A stretch of 64,000 nt of DNA from Dendrocalamus latiflorus. Its lineage: Eukaryota; Streptophyta; Magnoliopsida; Poales; Poaceae. Of this stretch, positions 33,430 through 46,189 are shown one piece after another. The notes under the pieces are model-generated. The model was not told the DNA's origin. It was given only the letters and a program-made list of their open reading frames with translations, and made no database searches. The position numbers were made by a program, and so were the translations under genes. Positions within the stretch are counted from its first letter, which is position 1; every line of letters begins with the position of its first letter. Location of the stretch: NCBI GenBank assembly GCA_017311315.1, contig CM029632.1:13167014-13231013 (forward strand). The letters are read 5' to 3'.

Positions 33430-34850
33430 TTAGTGCATGTGCAAAGAACAGCACTAACTCATCGCCCACAAGGTTTGCACAATTGCTAGCCTTCCATAAT
33501 TATCTTGCACACAATTGGCATGATAGATCCATTATACGAACAAGTTTTCTAAAGTGAATTAGTGTACCTCTATAATTGTACTGGAATGATACAAAGTTAT
33601 CTTTGACCAATGAACGAAATCATAAGGCACACAGTTATGTTGTAAGCAGCACATTTTCAACACTCAACAATAGGATTTAGAAAAGAAGCATTCCTGATTG
33701 TATAGACAAAAAAATTAAGGGTGGAATAGATTTGCCTAAGAAGAATTGCATGTGCTTTTAGCCTCATAGTCCACCCCACTTTAGACACTTCAGGTTATTT
33801 GAGATGACACTCACTTCCAAAGTTACAAGGGATGGGATCAAACATGCAAGAACAGAAACTGTTACAGAATAATCCAACTATCTCAACCATTTATTCCCTC
33901 GTTAGATCATTTACTAGACAGTTCCATCACCTAATCAATTTAGGGGAAAATCGTGCAGAAGCAATACCCAAATCACTACAATTTTAACCAAAAAATAGCA
34001 GCATTTCAATGCGAGAGAGGTGCTGATCACCTAAATCTTGCTATTTCGCTTCGCTACTCCTGGGAATGCATCAAAGAACACTCATTTAACTCATGGTTCC
34101 ATCATGATACACATGAAACACCCAACACAGATGAACCTATATCACAAATTCACGATACGCTTGTGGAGGGCAGGGGGAGGGGAGTCGCGTGGTTAGGAAC
34201 AGCGCGAAGGGCATGGAGGGGAGGGGAAAGGCATGGAGGGGAACGGGGTGGCGCAAAGCTGGTGGTGTGGTGAATCGCCGGCGGTAGAGGGAGTTGAGGT
34301 GACGGGCGGGTGATGAGGTGGGGGTTATGTGTAAAGGGAGAAGGGAGGCAAGGGGTTATGTGTAAAAATACGTAAGTTTTGAGGGGCTTCCACCATCACG
34401 GATCCGAGCTGTGGAAGGTGGATCTAACGGCCCTTATTTATGTTTGCATGTTACCATTGAATTGCCCATTCACTGGATATGCTCACACACACACACTCAC
34501 ACACACATACCTCTTATATTTTTTTTTGTTCGAAAAAATTTGGGGATGCAGCTACACCCCATGGCACACCCCAAATCTGCCCCTGCCATGGAGAAACTAG
34601 CTTATGAAAGGAGCTGAGCCCAAACAAGGTGAAGCAAGGTAATTTCAACAAACCAGCCAAACTAAGCTAAGTAGCTAGCCCATCGACTTGTACGACAGAT
34701 TGTTAGAAATTAGGCTCATATATTTTCTTCAATTTTAAAGCTAGCTAGCACGATTTAGTACTACATTGTTAAGATAAGGTGGAGGCGGCCAATATATAAA
34801 GTGGGATTCTTTCTTAGTATTCCCTAAAAGCTTGAGGTACACAGCATGGG
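33430..34850. other. Intergenic region, no supported gene
   Basis: Mostly AT-rich. A G-rich patch (34165-34350) has GGCATGGAGGGGA twice. A short CA microsatellite lies at 34484-34509. Confidence 0.5.
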
Positions 34851-34861
34851 AGAGCTTTAGC

Positions 34862-35108
34862 TAGGGGTGGATATCAAGACAGATCCTCATTTTATCGAGC
34901 TTTTTTCAATATTGGCATAGTTTGATTTAATATCATTTTATTGATAGTTTAGAAGTATTTTTAGAATCGAGCTGATGAGCCAAGCCAAAGCACAATTTAA
35001 TTTCATCCGAAATCGACTCATTCAATGTTCAGCTAATTAACGAGTGTAATTGAAATAATTTTGAACTGAGTCAACGAACCCCACTAAAGGACTTTTTTCC
35101 ACCCCCTA
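34862..35108. mobile_element. hAT-type MITE with 8-bp target duplication
   Basis: It begins TAGGGGTGGA and ends TCCACCCCCTA, with GCTTTAGC duplicated at 34854-34861 and 35109-35116. The length is 247 bp. Confidence 0.88.
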
Positions 35109-35740
35109 GCTTTAGCATGAGAGGATTTTTGCGTGGCAGTTACCAGTGGATAAATGGCTAGTTAATTGTATCAGTTACCAGTGGATAAATATCTGGTTAA
35201 TCATGTCAGTTACCATTCTGCATCTATATATATACGCCTGGAGACAACTGGAGCAAAATGAGTTGAATCACTACCTCCTCCCTTTCTTTTTCTTCTTCCT
35301 CCTACAAACTCATGCTGTAGTGCTATGTCACTTGAATCTCGTCAACTTTTCTTCTCAGTGTGCACTGTGATATCTCCGAACCATTGACGTGGTGGTCACT
35401 TATGTTTGCATTACTAAATAAGGTCACTTTTGCAGAGTTGTTTGATTTACCACCTGTCAGCCCTTTTCCTACTGATGTGGTGGTTTCCGTCGGCATGGAC
35501 TTCGTGACATGCTAGGTCGGATATGAGGCATTCTAGCATGTCCCTTGGGATTACATGTGCAGCTCAGGTCGAGTATAGGCAGGTCAGTCGATGTTTTCCT
35601 CCTACACCAAATTGAAACTAGAGGAGGGAATACATGATAGTGGAAGGTAGGGGCAAAGGCAATCATGGCCTCCCTGCCCTCACCCTTGCTCTGGTTATGT
35701 GGAACCCTAGCTCGCATCGAGCTAGAGACAAAGACCTGGC

Positions 35741-37144
35741 AAGAGGAGAGTTTTTTAGTGGCGTTTCTATGCATTTTTAATAGTGTTTCTGTAGTTTCCC
35801 TTTCAATATGAGCAACACTAATCTTAAAGAATATGAAAAAGTAAATAGTATTTATCAATTGTTCACTATGCTTCAAAATTTTTTTGTAAATTACAATAAA
35901 AAAACATAAAACATCTTCCAAATTTTTTCCTTTGGATAGGGCCGAGATTGTTTAGCCCCATGCTAGATCCAAACGTGCTCTAAGGGTAGGTACCCACCAT
36001 GGGACCCGACCAATAGGGGTGAAAACAGATCGGATAGTTTCCGACCGATCTAAATGAAAATGAATACGGATTATGTCGGATCGGATTTTTTTTGGATAAT
36101 TCTTGGATCATAAACAAATACGGATTTTTTTGTCGAAAATGAATATGAATACAGTAGGCTTGATATCCGGTGAATACGAATACGAATCCGGATAATATGG
36201 AACCGGATATCCAGGATTTTAGCCCAACATTGCCCAGCCCAAGCCAGCCTCTCTCATATCCCCTACAACCAGCCCACTAGCCCAATCAAGCCATAAACAT
36301 CCATTACCATTAGACATTAGGTTCCCTAGTCAATATATATTGCCTCCAATCTAAAATAGATGACATTTTAGGAAGTTGCTTTTAGTTCATAAATAGATGT
36401 CATTTTGGGTTTTCGTTGCATCAGCTTCCACCCTATGTCTATATTAACTGCTTTTTGATAATAGTGCTAGAGAGAGACACGCACGTACAGAGACAAACTG
36501 TCAAAAACAAAAGTATTAACTCATTCCATGATGTGTGTTAAATGTGTGTAACACCATGACACAATTTGGAGGTAGACATATAGCCCAATTTGTTATCATC
36601 AACGTCTCCTGACCTGTAACTCGTTACCATGTCTGGCCCCAATGTTGCTCTGACGGAAATGACAACGAAGCCGGGCCAGCGCCTCCTTCTCCTCGGTGCC
36701 CGCATGGCCTTCGCCATCTCCTCGGTTCTCAACGGGCACAGAGCAGCCGCGATGCGATGCGCGGCGCAACGGAAGTGTAGAGCGCACAACAATGTGGATC
36801 GTAAAGGAGACAGCGCGAGTAGGGCGGACCATGACTCGCAAGGGGCGGCACCGTCGAGTTTCGTGGGGAAATTTCCTGGCCAGAGGAGGGTTTTTTAGTA
36901 GCGTTTCTATGCGTTTTTTAGTAGTGTTTCTATGGTTTCCCTTTCAACATAAGCAACACTAATCTTAACACATATAAAAAATAAGTAGTATTTATCCATC
37001 ATTCACTATGCTTCAAAAATGTTATAAATCACTATAGAAAAAAAACATAGAAGCACCTTCGGATTTTTTTTTTCCCATTGGATTGGGCTGGCATTGTTTA
37101 GCCCCATACTGCATCCAAACGCACTTTCAGGCTTGGTTCCCACC
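35741..37144 (+). repeat. ~260-bp direct repeats (35741-35998 and 36881-37144)
   Basis: Both copies run from AGAGGAG(A/G)GTTTTTTAGT through CACTATGCTTCAAAA and TTTAGCCCCAT to CCCACC, 1.14 kb apart and roughly 80-85% alike by eye. Between them lie a partial hAT-like piece (36014 to about 36215; TAGGGGTGAAAAC start, no matching end) and a GC-rich open stretch at 36629-36898 without a recognised product. Confidence 0.65.
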
Positions 37145-37716
37145 CTAGGATTTTCCACATGGATTGAGCCAGGTTCTCGACCGATCGCGCCCCAGGCAAG
37201 TCCCTAACGAGAAGCCCTAGGGAATACAATCTATAGTTTTGGGCAGCAAAGGAAAACTGAAGTGCGATAGTGATAGTATTGAAGTTGTCCGTCTGTCACT
37301 ACAACTTCTGATCAGATGCACTGTAACAACCCCATTTTTAGAGCTGTTGTATATCTCGCAACAATTTAAAAGTTCAATTGCGAATAAAAAGAATATTATA
37401 TCTGCTCATAAACATTTGAAAAGAACTAATTTGATTAAAAATAAGACCTAACGGTCAACTTTAGCAACACTACGGGCGTTCGAGCCCAAAACTTAACTTG
37501 TACTCAGAAAAACCGAAGAAATCTCCATATGAACGTTTAAGTGCGGTCGTAACCATAACTCGAAAACTTGAAGTATCCTTTACTCTTCCGGTATCTGTTC
37601 TGATTGAATTAAGCAAAATTGAGTACGCTAGTTATTCAGCAAACCACATGGGGAAATACTATTTAACTAACTGCCAGTATTTCAAGAAATGGAATGTGTT
37701 AGGTTTATTATTATTA
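37145..37716. other. Intergenic region, nothing recognised
   Basis: No gene or element end is supported before the solo LTR at 37722. Confidence 0.4.
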
Positions 37717-37721
37717 TATTT

Positions 37722-39074
37722 TGTTAGTGATATGTTCTAGAGGCAATCATGAAGATGATTGTATCGCTTCTATGTTTGTGAACATTTGAATAAATTGTTA
37801 TTTTGTCCCTTGAACAAATATCTTTCATATTGATCAACAAGTATGTGACTTATTCGTGAAATTCTAAATTATCTCTAATCTTATATCATTATGTGGGACG
37901 ATTATGATTTATAGATCAGCACATGTATTGATTGATGATCATGTTTCACGGATCATGGATATGAGATATCAAATCAATAATGTGGACATGTGTTAGAGAA
38001 CATGATGTTGGATTGACCCATCATGAGATACTACGAGAATTGTTATATTCTTAAGTGTCATCAGTTGGTCTCATACATAGTGTATGTTAGATCCTTAGAC
38101 CTGAGGTCGTCATTGTTTCCTACATATGTAATAGTTTGCTTAGGGGTTACCAAACACTACTCCGTAAATGGGTGGTAATAAAGATAACTTTCGAATTTAC
38201 TATGAAACATGCAGAGGATTAATGAGCGATCAAGATAGAATTTGCCCCTCCTATATAACATGGGAGATATCTCTAGGCCCCTTGATGTGGTTGAATTAAG
38301 AAAGTGCATGGCCATGCCAAATGTGATTGAGGAGTCAATCACAACTGAGTAATCCACTACAGGTTCGAGTGAAGGATCGAGCTATCGTAGGATGGCACGT
38401 TTCTCGTCTTGAGTTCGATCTGGTATCGTGAGGCAAAGGGATCGGTATATAAGCACTATATAGGTTCATCCGATATGATCTTTATGTGTGTTTAGGAGTC
38501 GTTATGTCCTGCTAGAGACCGCTACTGACTTATAGGCCGGATAGGAGTTTTCGACCCATGGCCAAACACACATGAACTTACAGGGTCACACACTTAATGG
38601 GCTGGAACGATAAGGGGTCGGTTGATAGTTTTCGAGTAGGATTCGATCTCTACTCGTATTAGATATGGATCCGATTAGAGGTTATATAAGGAGAGGTGCG
38701 GGGTTCAGAGAGGTATCCCAAAGAACACACCCGTCGAAACCCTAGCCGTCACCTCTCGTATCCCCTGCTGTGCACGCCGGTGCTAGCACATTGGCGCACG
38801 GTGCTTCATCCCTGGACGTGTGAACTTCGGTAGAGGCGTTGTTGTGACTGCAGCACTGATCGTGACGATCACGAGGAGGAGACGGTTGGACGGAGGACGT
38901 TTGACTACTACCGCAATACCGACACGCTCTTCGTTGAATTGGCTGCTTCAACCCTACTTCCGCTACACTGCACGTCTGGTAGTAATGATCTATGATCTCT
39001 TACTCATATGGCTTCCTGGTTTACACGGTAGAAAATTTTTAATCTGCGCTAGTGTAGCCCACTCGTATCCAACA
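37722..39074 (+). mobile_element. Solo LTR, Angela/RIRE1-like copia, copy 2
   Basis: It begins TGTTAGTGATATGTTCTAG and ends CCAACA, with TATTT duplicated at 37717-37721 and 39075-39079. The 1353 bp are collinear with 30638-32035. Separate target duplications show two independent insertions rather than the two ends of one element. Confidence 0.85.
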
Positions 39075-39079
39075 TATTT

Positions 39080-40169
39080 ATGGATGCAAGTTTACTAGTA
39101 AAGAACTTTATATTTTAAAACAGTAAAACAATATTTAATTAACAGAAAGGGGTTTGTTAACTATACTTTCCATTACCAAATTCATCAAAATCTACTTATG
39201 CCTTGTTATTGGAATCACCCATGAAACACAGCTCCATTAATCGGGAGTACGGCGTATTCAAATACCGTTTGTTATACTCTCAAAGTTGACCAGTTTTACC
39301 CATACGATTTCTCAAACTCTCAATGTTATGTAATAGACACGCTTCAGTTAGCGTGCGACTGAGTTGACAAAACAAGGTCTTTCGCTGCTCATCTCTTTAT
39401 ATAGCCTCTACCTGGTAGATTGTGCACCACTCAGATTCGAGTATCCTCTTACCAATTCAGAACGCTGCCGTCCGATTCTAAGTGGGCCTACCATTGTTAA
39501 GTATGGTTTTACCGTTTAGATACCACACCTTTTCACTCCTACTTCCTATAGATATTCAATTGAGATGAGTAGCTACTAGACTAGATTTGACTAGTCAACC
39601 CTTGTCGTTGAACGATTTCTGTGTCCTCTACTCAGCATAAGGTTCCAGTTCTTACTTTTCACATGAGGTAGCCATCGACAATCAGATCCCTAGTGCTTTA
39701 TGGCACTATGACCATTCCTAGACTCTAAGATAAGTTCGTAGACTCTAACCATCTAGTAGCTTTTTACGATTCATCCTCAACCCTTGTACAATTTTACAAA
39801 TCTATTGGCAAAATACCAAAATACTTGATAGCGTAAAAGAATGCAAATTCCCAGTGCTCTTCTGTTGACTAGCTAGCCGAATTCTGATGCTAGCGTAAAA
39901 GAACAAATTCAAATAAGTTCCTACTTTGCAAAATACAAACTAGAAAAAATGCAATAAAATAATGAGATAAGACATAAAAGAAAATGGGTTTTGATGGTTG
40001 GAGTTTAAGCTGTACTTGGGCTGGTTGAATAGGGTTGGAATTGGGCCAGATAGGTTCAAGACAGTCAAAATGGCATAAATATGTTGCACGGATTTTGGAA
40101 TGAATAGTAATAAACTAATATGCACTGGAGGATTGATTTTGGAACAGTGTGGGTTGTGGTTTTATCAGG
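39080..40169. other. Older repeat flanking the gypsy solo LTR (left part)
   Basis: No gene is supported. GACAGTCAAAATGG at about 40056 and TGAATAGTAATAA at about 40100 have counterparts right of the solo LTR (ACAGTCAAAAGGG at about 43699, TGAATAGTAACAGG at about 43740). The solo LTR probably split one older element. Confidence 0.4.
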
Positions 40170-40174
40170 ATCTG

Positions 40175-43100
40175 TGTAACAGCCCAGGTTTTTGTTAAAA
40201 TAAAAATAACTAAATAAGTAAAAAAAAATTAAAATAAAATAAGTATTTTTGTTGCCTAAGTTTCACTTTTGCTTTGCCCTGATTTTCTGTTTTTGAAAAG
40301 GTCTGATTTGAAAAGTAAATTAAGTGGAAACCTAAACATATTATTAAATAAAATGATATTTTCATTTTCTATAAAAATCCTAATTCAAATTAATCATTTG
40401 GAGTTATTTGTCTTTTATTTGGTTTTCTGAGTTTTTCTGGAATTTAAAACCTATTTTTGAAATTTAAAAGTATTTTCAGTATGAAAATCAAATACCAACA
40501 TTAGTTGGAAATAATTTTAATAAGTCCAAAACATTTAGAAACTGTGAATTTTTCTAGAATTTTTGGCAGTTATTTCATATTTTTCTAAGCTTATTTGAAT
40601 TTCCTAGGCTTTACTGAAAATTAAAATCAAAAAAGAAAATTCTAAAACCCCTCCTCTTCCCTCCGACCGCCACGTGGACGGCCAGATCCCGCCCACGTCG
40701 CCCGCTCGGTCCCGCCTACCCCTCCTTTCCACCCGCCACCTGGCCGGCCCAGATTGGCCACCTCCCCCATGCGCCAGCCCATCCCACCGTCCGCTCCTCC
40801 CCTTTCTCCCGATCGCCCGATCTCCATCCGACCGCCACTTCCTCTCCTCTCCCGACCGTCCGATCCCTATCCGGCCGTCCATGCCTCCTCTCCCCTCTCT
40901 CTCTCTGCACCCCGACCCCACCTGTCGGGTGCGTCTCCTACCCCGCTCTTCTTCCTCCCCGGGCCGCTCGGCCGTTCCGCCATTCCCGCAGCCCCTCTTT
41001 CTCCCTTCCTCTCGAGAGACCCGCGCCAACCCATCCTTCTCCCATGCGCGCTGCCCCCACTCCCCGCACCCACCTTCCCCTCTCCCCATGCCCACTCCCC
41101 CCTTCTCCAGCCGCAACCGCCACCACGATCCCGACTACTCCGGCGACCAATTCCCCTCGCCCTACCCCACCTCTGACCCTATAAATACCCCCTGGGAATC
41201 CCCTCTCTCCGCACCACCTCCCCCTCCACTTCTCTCTCCCTCCCGACCCCTCCACCACCGTCGCGCCGGAGCCCCAGAGCCGCCACCGCTTCTCCCTCGT
41301 CGCAGGTCGCCTCCCATGCCCGCCGAGCTCCGCGACAAGGTGAGCCCGCCTCCCCTCGGCCTTCTCTCCCCATTCCAACCCTCGCCGGCCGCCGCCGTGC
41401 CGCCGACCACTGGCAAGCCCGTAGCCCCGAGCTCCTCCCCGCCGGCGCCGAGCCACGTTAGCACCAGAGCTAACGTGGGTGCCAAGTGGCGCCACGTCCC
41501 CGGCCACCTCGGCTCCATCTGCCCCGTCAGCGCCACACCTCAGCCCCCTCCTAAGCCCATGGACTCGGTCCATAGACCCGGGGCCCACTGTCAGTTGGTC
41601 TACCCCCAGGGCTTACGCCAGCTGGCGCCATAATCCGAATTTTCAGTTGAAAAATAATTCGGTCGAAAATAAATTCAGTGCTGACGTCATAATTCCCATT
41701 TTCCTTTAGAAAAATAATTCCAAAAATTCCTTTTATTCATTTTCTCCGATTTCAAACTTCCGAGAGCCCATTCTTCTTCATCCTAACTTCGATTGAGCCC
41801 ATTCAAAATTTTAAATTCATCAAAAATTCTCTTCTATCTATTTTTTCCCTTAATTCAAATATTTGAAGTAAATTTGAATTTATTTGAATTTGGCGGGTTT
41901 CACGTGTAGACTTCAACGATTCAGGAAAATTCAAAGACGAAGATTTGTACCAATTTGAAGAGCAAGGCAAGTCACACTTCTTGATCATGTTGATCCTAAA
42001 ATTTCAAAATAAAATTTGTGTTGATTTAAATTATTCTGCATGCATATCTTTATTCAATGTATTTCAATTTAGTTTTAAATTTAGTTATTGCCTATTTGTT
42101 ATCACCTCCATTGACATTGAAATTCCCTTGTACCTTGTCACCCTAGATTAAAACTCTAGTTGGTACACTAGTATGGCTAGAGACTTTATGATTAGCAAAT
42201 GCTTAGTCTTGCTTAGAAATATCTATGGGTTGGGATACCTTTTCACATAAAATGATGACATTTTCAAATAAAATGATAAGCTTTTCAAATGTACTCTTAA
42301 CTTTGATGAGTTAAGGAGGTTTATGAAATATTTTGGAAACAAAATATAAAAACTAGTTTAGACTTAGGCAATTGGTTAGTTGGTGGGTGCAGGCATACTC
42401 TGTTGTTCGTAGACACAGGATTGATTGTCATGCACAGGGGTATGTGGTTAGACCTAAGTCAATTAAGGATCGATCTATGAGCTACTGTTGCAAAGCCCTA
42501 TCGTACTACCACATGACTGGTATGGGATAGCCCTGGCTGAATAATTTGTAAAGTCCCAACCTGAGTCAAGTTGTAGGTTGAAAGTGAGCGTGGTTGGTGC
42601 CATGAGAAGTCTCACTTGAGTGAGTATGGTTAAGCCATGTGAAGTCTCACTCAAACTCAAGAGGGGGTCCCGGTCTGGTGGATTCCTTACTGGGGTGAAA
42701 CCTTAGAGTTAGCTTGGCCAAGTTGAAGGCTCTGCATTGTAAAGGCCTTGTCACGACTCCTCGACGCGCACCTAAGGAAGTGTATAATCTAGTGGCAAAA
42801 AGCGATGATCGTGTCTTGTGGGTAAAGCTGTACAACCTCTGCAGAGTGTAATCTATCCTGGATAGCCGTGCCCACAGTCATGGGCATACTGAGTAAAAGT
42901 TTTTCATGGATTAGACTTTGTTTTTTTAAAATGGTTTCGAAAACCTTGTGGATAGATGGAATCCATGAGAGACTGAAAACCTTGCGGATGGATGGAACCC
43001 GTGAGAGATTAAAACATGATAGATGGATGGAATCCATTAGAGTTGCGCAGTGAAAGCGTGTGGATGGATTGAATCCATACGTGATCTTTTGAAAAATATG

Positions 43101-43652
43101 GTCCGGGTGGGATGCCCGTGAATAGGTTGGTGTATGGTCGAAGCCTGCACTGACAGTATTATTTTCGATTACAAGTATTGTTTTTACTTACTATATTAAA
43201 TTCAGCAATTTCAATCTATTTACTGTATTTTCTTAAATGTTGTCTTATGCAAACTAACCATATAAGCCTTCCATTGTTGCCCTTATCATTTTGTTGCATT
43301 TCTTCGTGTGATTTGCAGAGTACAAGTTTGTACTCACCTTGCTATCTCCACACAGAGAAGGACGACGTCGACCACGGTTAAGATCTGGACGAGTAGGCCA
43401 CGTTTTACTGTCGTTTGCCTGTGGGCAGGCTTGGGCTTCGCTTCTTTTCAGTTGCTTCCACAGTTATTTGTTTTAATTATCTTTGCCAATGGGCGTTGAT
43501 GTAAGACTTGGCCATAAGGTCGTACTCTTTTATTTAATATAGATGGTCATTTGTGCTTGATATGTATCTTTGTTGTACTGTGTGCACTAGTTGATCCTGG
43601 ACTAGTGCGATTTACACAGAGGATCCAAGAGTCGTTACTCCGGGTTCTGACA
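40175..43652 (+). mobile_element. 3.48-kb gypsy-type solo LTR
   Basis: It begins TGTAACAGCCCAGG and ends GGGTTCTGACA, with ATCTG duplicated exactly at 40170-40174 and 43653-43657. Long LTRs starting TGTAACA and ending CTGACA fit rice RIRE3/Atlantys-type gypsy elements. It carries a GC-rich stretch (40660-41635) with a TATA box (CCCTATAAATACCCC at about 41178), the likely LTR promoter. Long open frames there are compositional. No internal domain or second LTR is attached. Confidence 0.85.
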
Positions 43653-43657
43653 ATCTG

Positions 43658-45560
43658 GGTTGGCAGAACGGAGCTCAGAATGGCTTTAACGGGCTTGAAA
43701 CAGTCAAAAGGGATACATACTTGCTATTGGGTCTTCTGGTGAATAGTAACAGGTTGATCAGTATTCATTTCATGATCGGGTCATGAATAGTAACTGGTGT
43801 AGCATAGTCCAGATCGAGTTTAAAAGAAAGCGAATCGAGTTGAAGTGAACAGTAGCTACCAAGGTTGCTACAGTGTTAGGCTGGCCTGGTATGAACAGTG
43901 ATGCACAATCGGCCTAGTTAGTGATGGATCTAAGAATCTATAACGCGAGGTAAACACCATGTTAGCGACGGATTTGGTTTTAGGGCTTTGAAGTTGGCTG
44001 CCCATAGAAGAGAGGTTCAGCCGGCAGTGGTCCAAGGCATTAGTGGGGCTGTGGGTAAGGGAGGGTCCGGTGAGTACAGAAGTGAATTTGAGATGGCCTA
44101 ATGAAGCTATGGTGGCCTTTGATTGACTAATAGCTGGCTGGATTGGAACATTGGCTGAGGAGGCTCACTGGCTCACGGGAGCTCATCGGCGGTGGTGTGG
44201 TATGGGAGAGGTCAGGGAAGCGTCTCGGTTGGGAAATTAGCAGTGGCGTGGAGTGATCTAGGCGGTTGAATGGGCTTTAAAGCCTTGGCGAGGCGATGGG
44301 AGCAGTGAGCTGAGCTGAGTGGCGCCGGCGCGTGGAGGCCTCGGTGGCGAGAGGCGTGGTCAGCAAGGCAAGCTTGCAGGCAAGGTGGTGGGGAAGGTAC
44401 TACGGCCTCTGGAATGCTTACTAATGGATGACATGGGCAGGTACGGGGAGTGCGCGTGCATCAGCCGGGCGAGGCAGTGAAAAGCAGTGGCAACCCTAAT
44501 CGGCATGGCGCGCGATAGAGACAGCAAGGATGGTACGGTGTGGCAGCAAGATGATGCGCGAGGTTTGCGCTGGCGAAGCTGAAGGCAGGAAGTGTGAACA
44601 CGGGGGAGGACCAGCGAAAAACGGCTGCGCGGGTGGCCAACTCGGCTCGGCGCGCTAGCCGAGAGGTGAAAGCGGGTTGGCCGAAAGAAGAAAGCGGTTT
44701 TTGGATAAGAATTTCCCAATTGGCTAGAACTTGAATTCAAAAGAAATTCGAAAAGAATTCAAACTCATTTTGAACTTTGAGGTGTTTCATGCACATAGCT
44801 AGTCACGGACCTAACAAACATGCAACTTTAATTTGGCGCAGTCCAAGTCCAAGATCGATCAAGCCAACGGAAATAGTGCAGGATTTCTTCGTCGACGTCT
44901 CCTCACGCGAATGCAGGCCATACAATGTAGGACTAGTATGCATGTACTTTTGATTGATTATGGCGAAATAGTGGAAGTCCAAGTTCCAAACTAAACCAGG
45001 AAGTCAATTAGTCAATAGCACATGGTCGTAGTTTTCCCCTCTGAGCAAATTGCACCATATACAAGTCCTCACGCTTGTTCGATTGTGTCAGGTTAGGCCT
45101 TTGAATTTCAGCTTCAGTTTTGAAGGTCCCTGAACTTTCATATCAATTAACAGCGCCACTCAATCCGTCAGTAAACTAGCTACGGGATGGAAAATGAGGT
45201 GACAAGTGTCTCCAAGCTTGCTTTAATTGTAAGCACTTAATTCGCGTTAGGTCCTCGTCTGTCTTTTGAAGGACACTGTATACACTGTTTTGTTCTCGTG
45301 GCATCAATCTATAGCAGAGCACTCAGCTGAAGTCGTTTCCAACAAGAGAGTAAAAGGACACAGCACCGTTATCACTTATCACAGGCAAATTAAGCAAGCG
45401 ATCGATTGCCTGGAACATGAATACATGATGACAGTGCTAACCCCCCGCCGATTTTCCTCCTGTTCAACCGTTCAACCGGCACCGATTTTTCCATGCAGCG
45501 TTTGTTACGGCAGGAGATCACTGACCTCAGACCTGCCGGCCAAAAGATACGTAACATGTA
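43658..45560. other. Older repeat (right part), then intergenic region upstream of peptide gene 4
   Basis: GC-richer DNA to about 44760 probably continues the split older element. From there to 45560 is intergenic sequence with no supported gene. Confidence 0.4.
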
Positions 45561-45580
45561 CACTTTTGCATCAGAGTGAC

Positions 45581-45757
45581 TATTGCACAGACGACTATTT
45601 TTTTCTTTCATCTTCAGTCATTTTTTTATACTGTAACTTTATGTGACTGAGAATTTAACTTCAGAAGGGGATGAATTAGTACACTACAACTTTCGATGAC
45701 TGAGAGTACAACTTCAGGTGACTGAGAGATAAAAAATTTCAGTCGGCTGTGCAATAG
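45581..45757. mobile_element. MITE (CTATTGCACAG family), copy 1
   Basis: The ends CTATTGCACAGACGACT and GTCGGCTGTGCAATAG are inverted. The interior has ACTGAGAG(A/T) and CAACTT repeats. It shares ends with 47337-47597 and lies 160 bp upstream of the conserved promoter block of peptide gene 4. Confidence 0.75.
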
Positions 45758-45917
45758 CAAAAACCGTTTGCACCACGACTGACACACGATGAGGGCGCGC
45801 GCACACAATCACGACTAATTTGTCAGTTCGACATTCCTCCATGGCAAAACTTGCAAACCGCGTGGACCATCGAATCAATCGACGACGGCAACTTGTCAAG
45901 TGCACGGACGGCGCCTG

Positions 45918-46062
45918 GTCGCACACGTAAGAAAGCAGCTAGCATGCATGGATCCATTTGCGTGGAACTTTCACAAAGTTTCAAGTACACCATGCATAGC
46001 TAAGCTAGCCAAGTGATCATGTATTCATGCATGCAGCTCGATCTGAACATTCCCTATATATA
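45918..46062 (+). promoter_or_regulatory. Promoter of peptide gene 4: GTCGCACACGTAA and TATA box
   Basis: GTCGCACACGTAA at 45918-45930 and TATATATA at 46055-46062 (within TTCCCTATATATATGC, as in gene 2). The block lies farther from the TATA box (about 125 bp) than in genes 1 and 2. Confidence 0.65.
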
Positions 46063-46189
46063 TGCAGCTACGTGCATATGTATATGTACGTTCATTACTT
46101 CTTGCCAAGTTTGGTAGAGAGATAGACCAAAAGATTAGTTGCATGTGAGCTTAGCTTAAGGAGCAAGCTCTAGAAGGACGTGCTACGCC

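Noticed and set aside
30638..39074. The two similar LTRs read as one 8.4-kb retrotransposon
   Set aside because: Different 5-bp target duplications and no copia internal domains between them.
40674..41633. 319-residue Pro/Ser-rich open frame and its minus-strand partners (to 216 residues)
   Set aside because: Lies wholly in the GC-rich core of a solo LTR. Several frames are open at once and no domain is visible; composition explains it.
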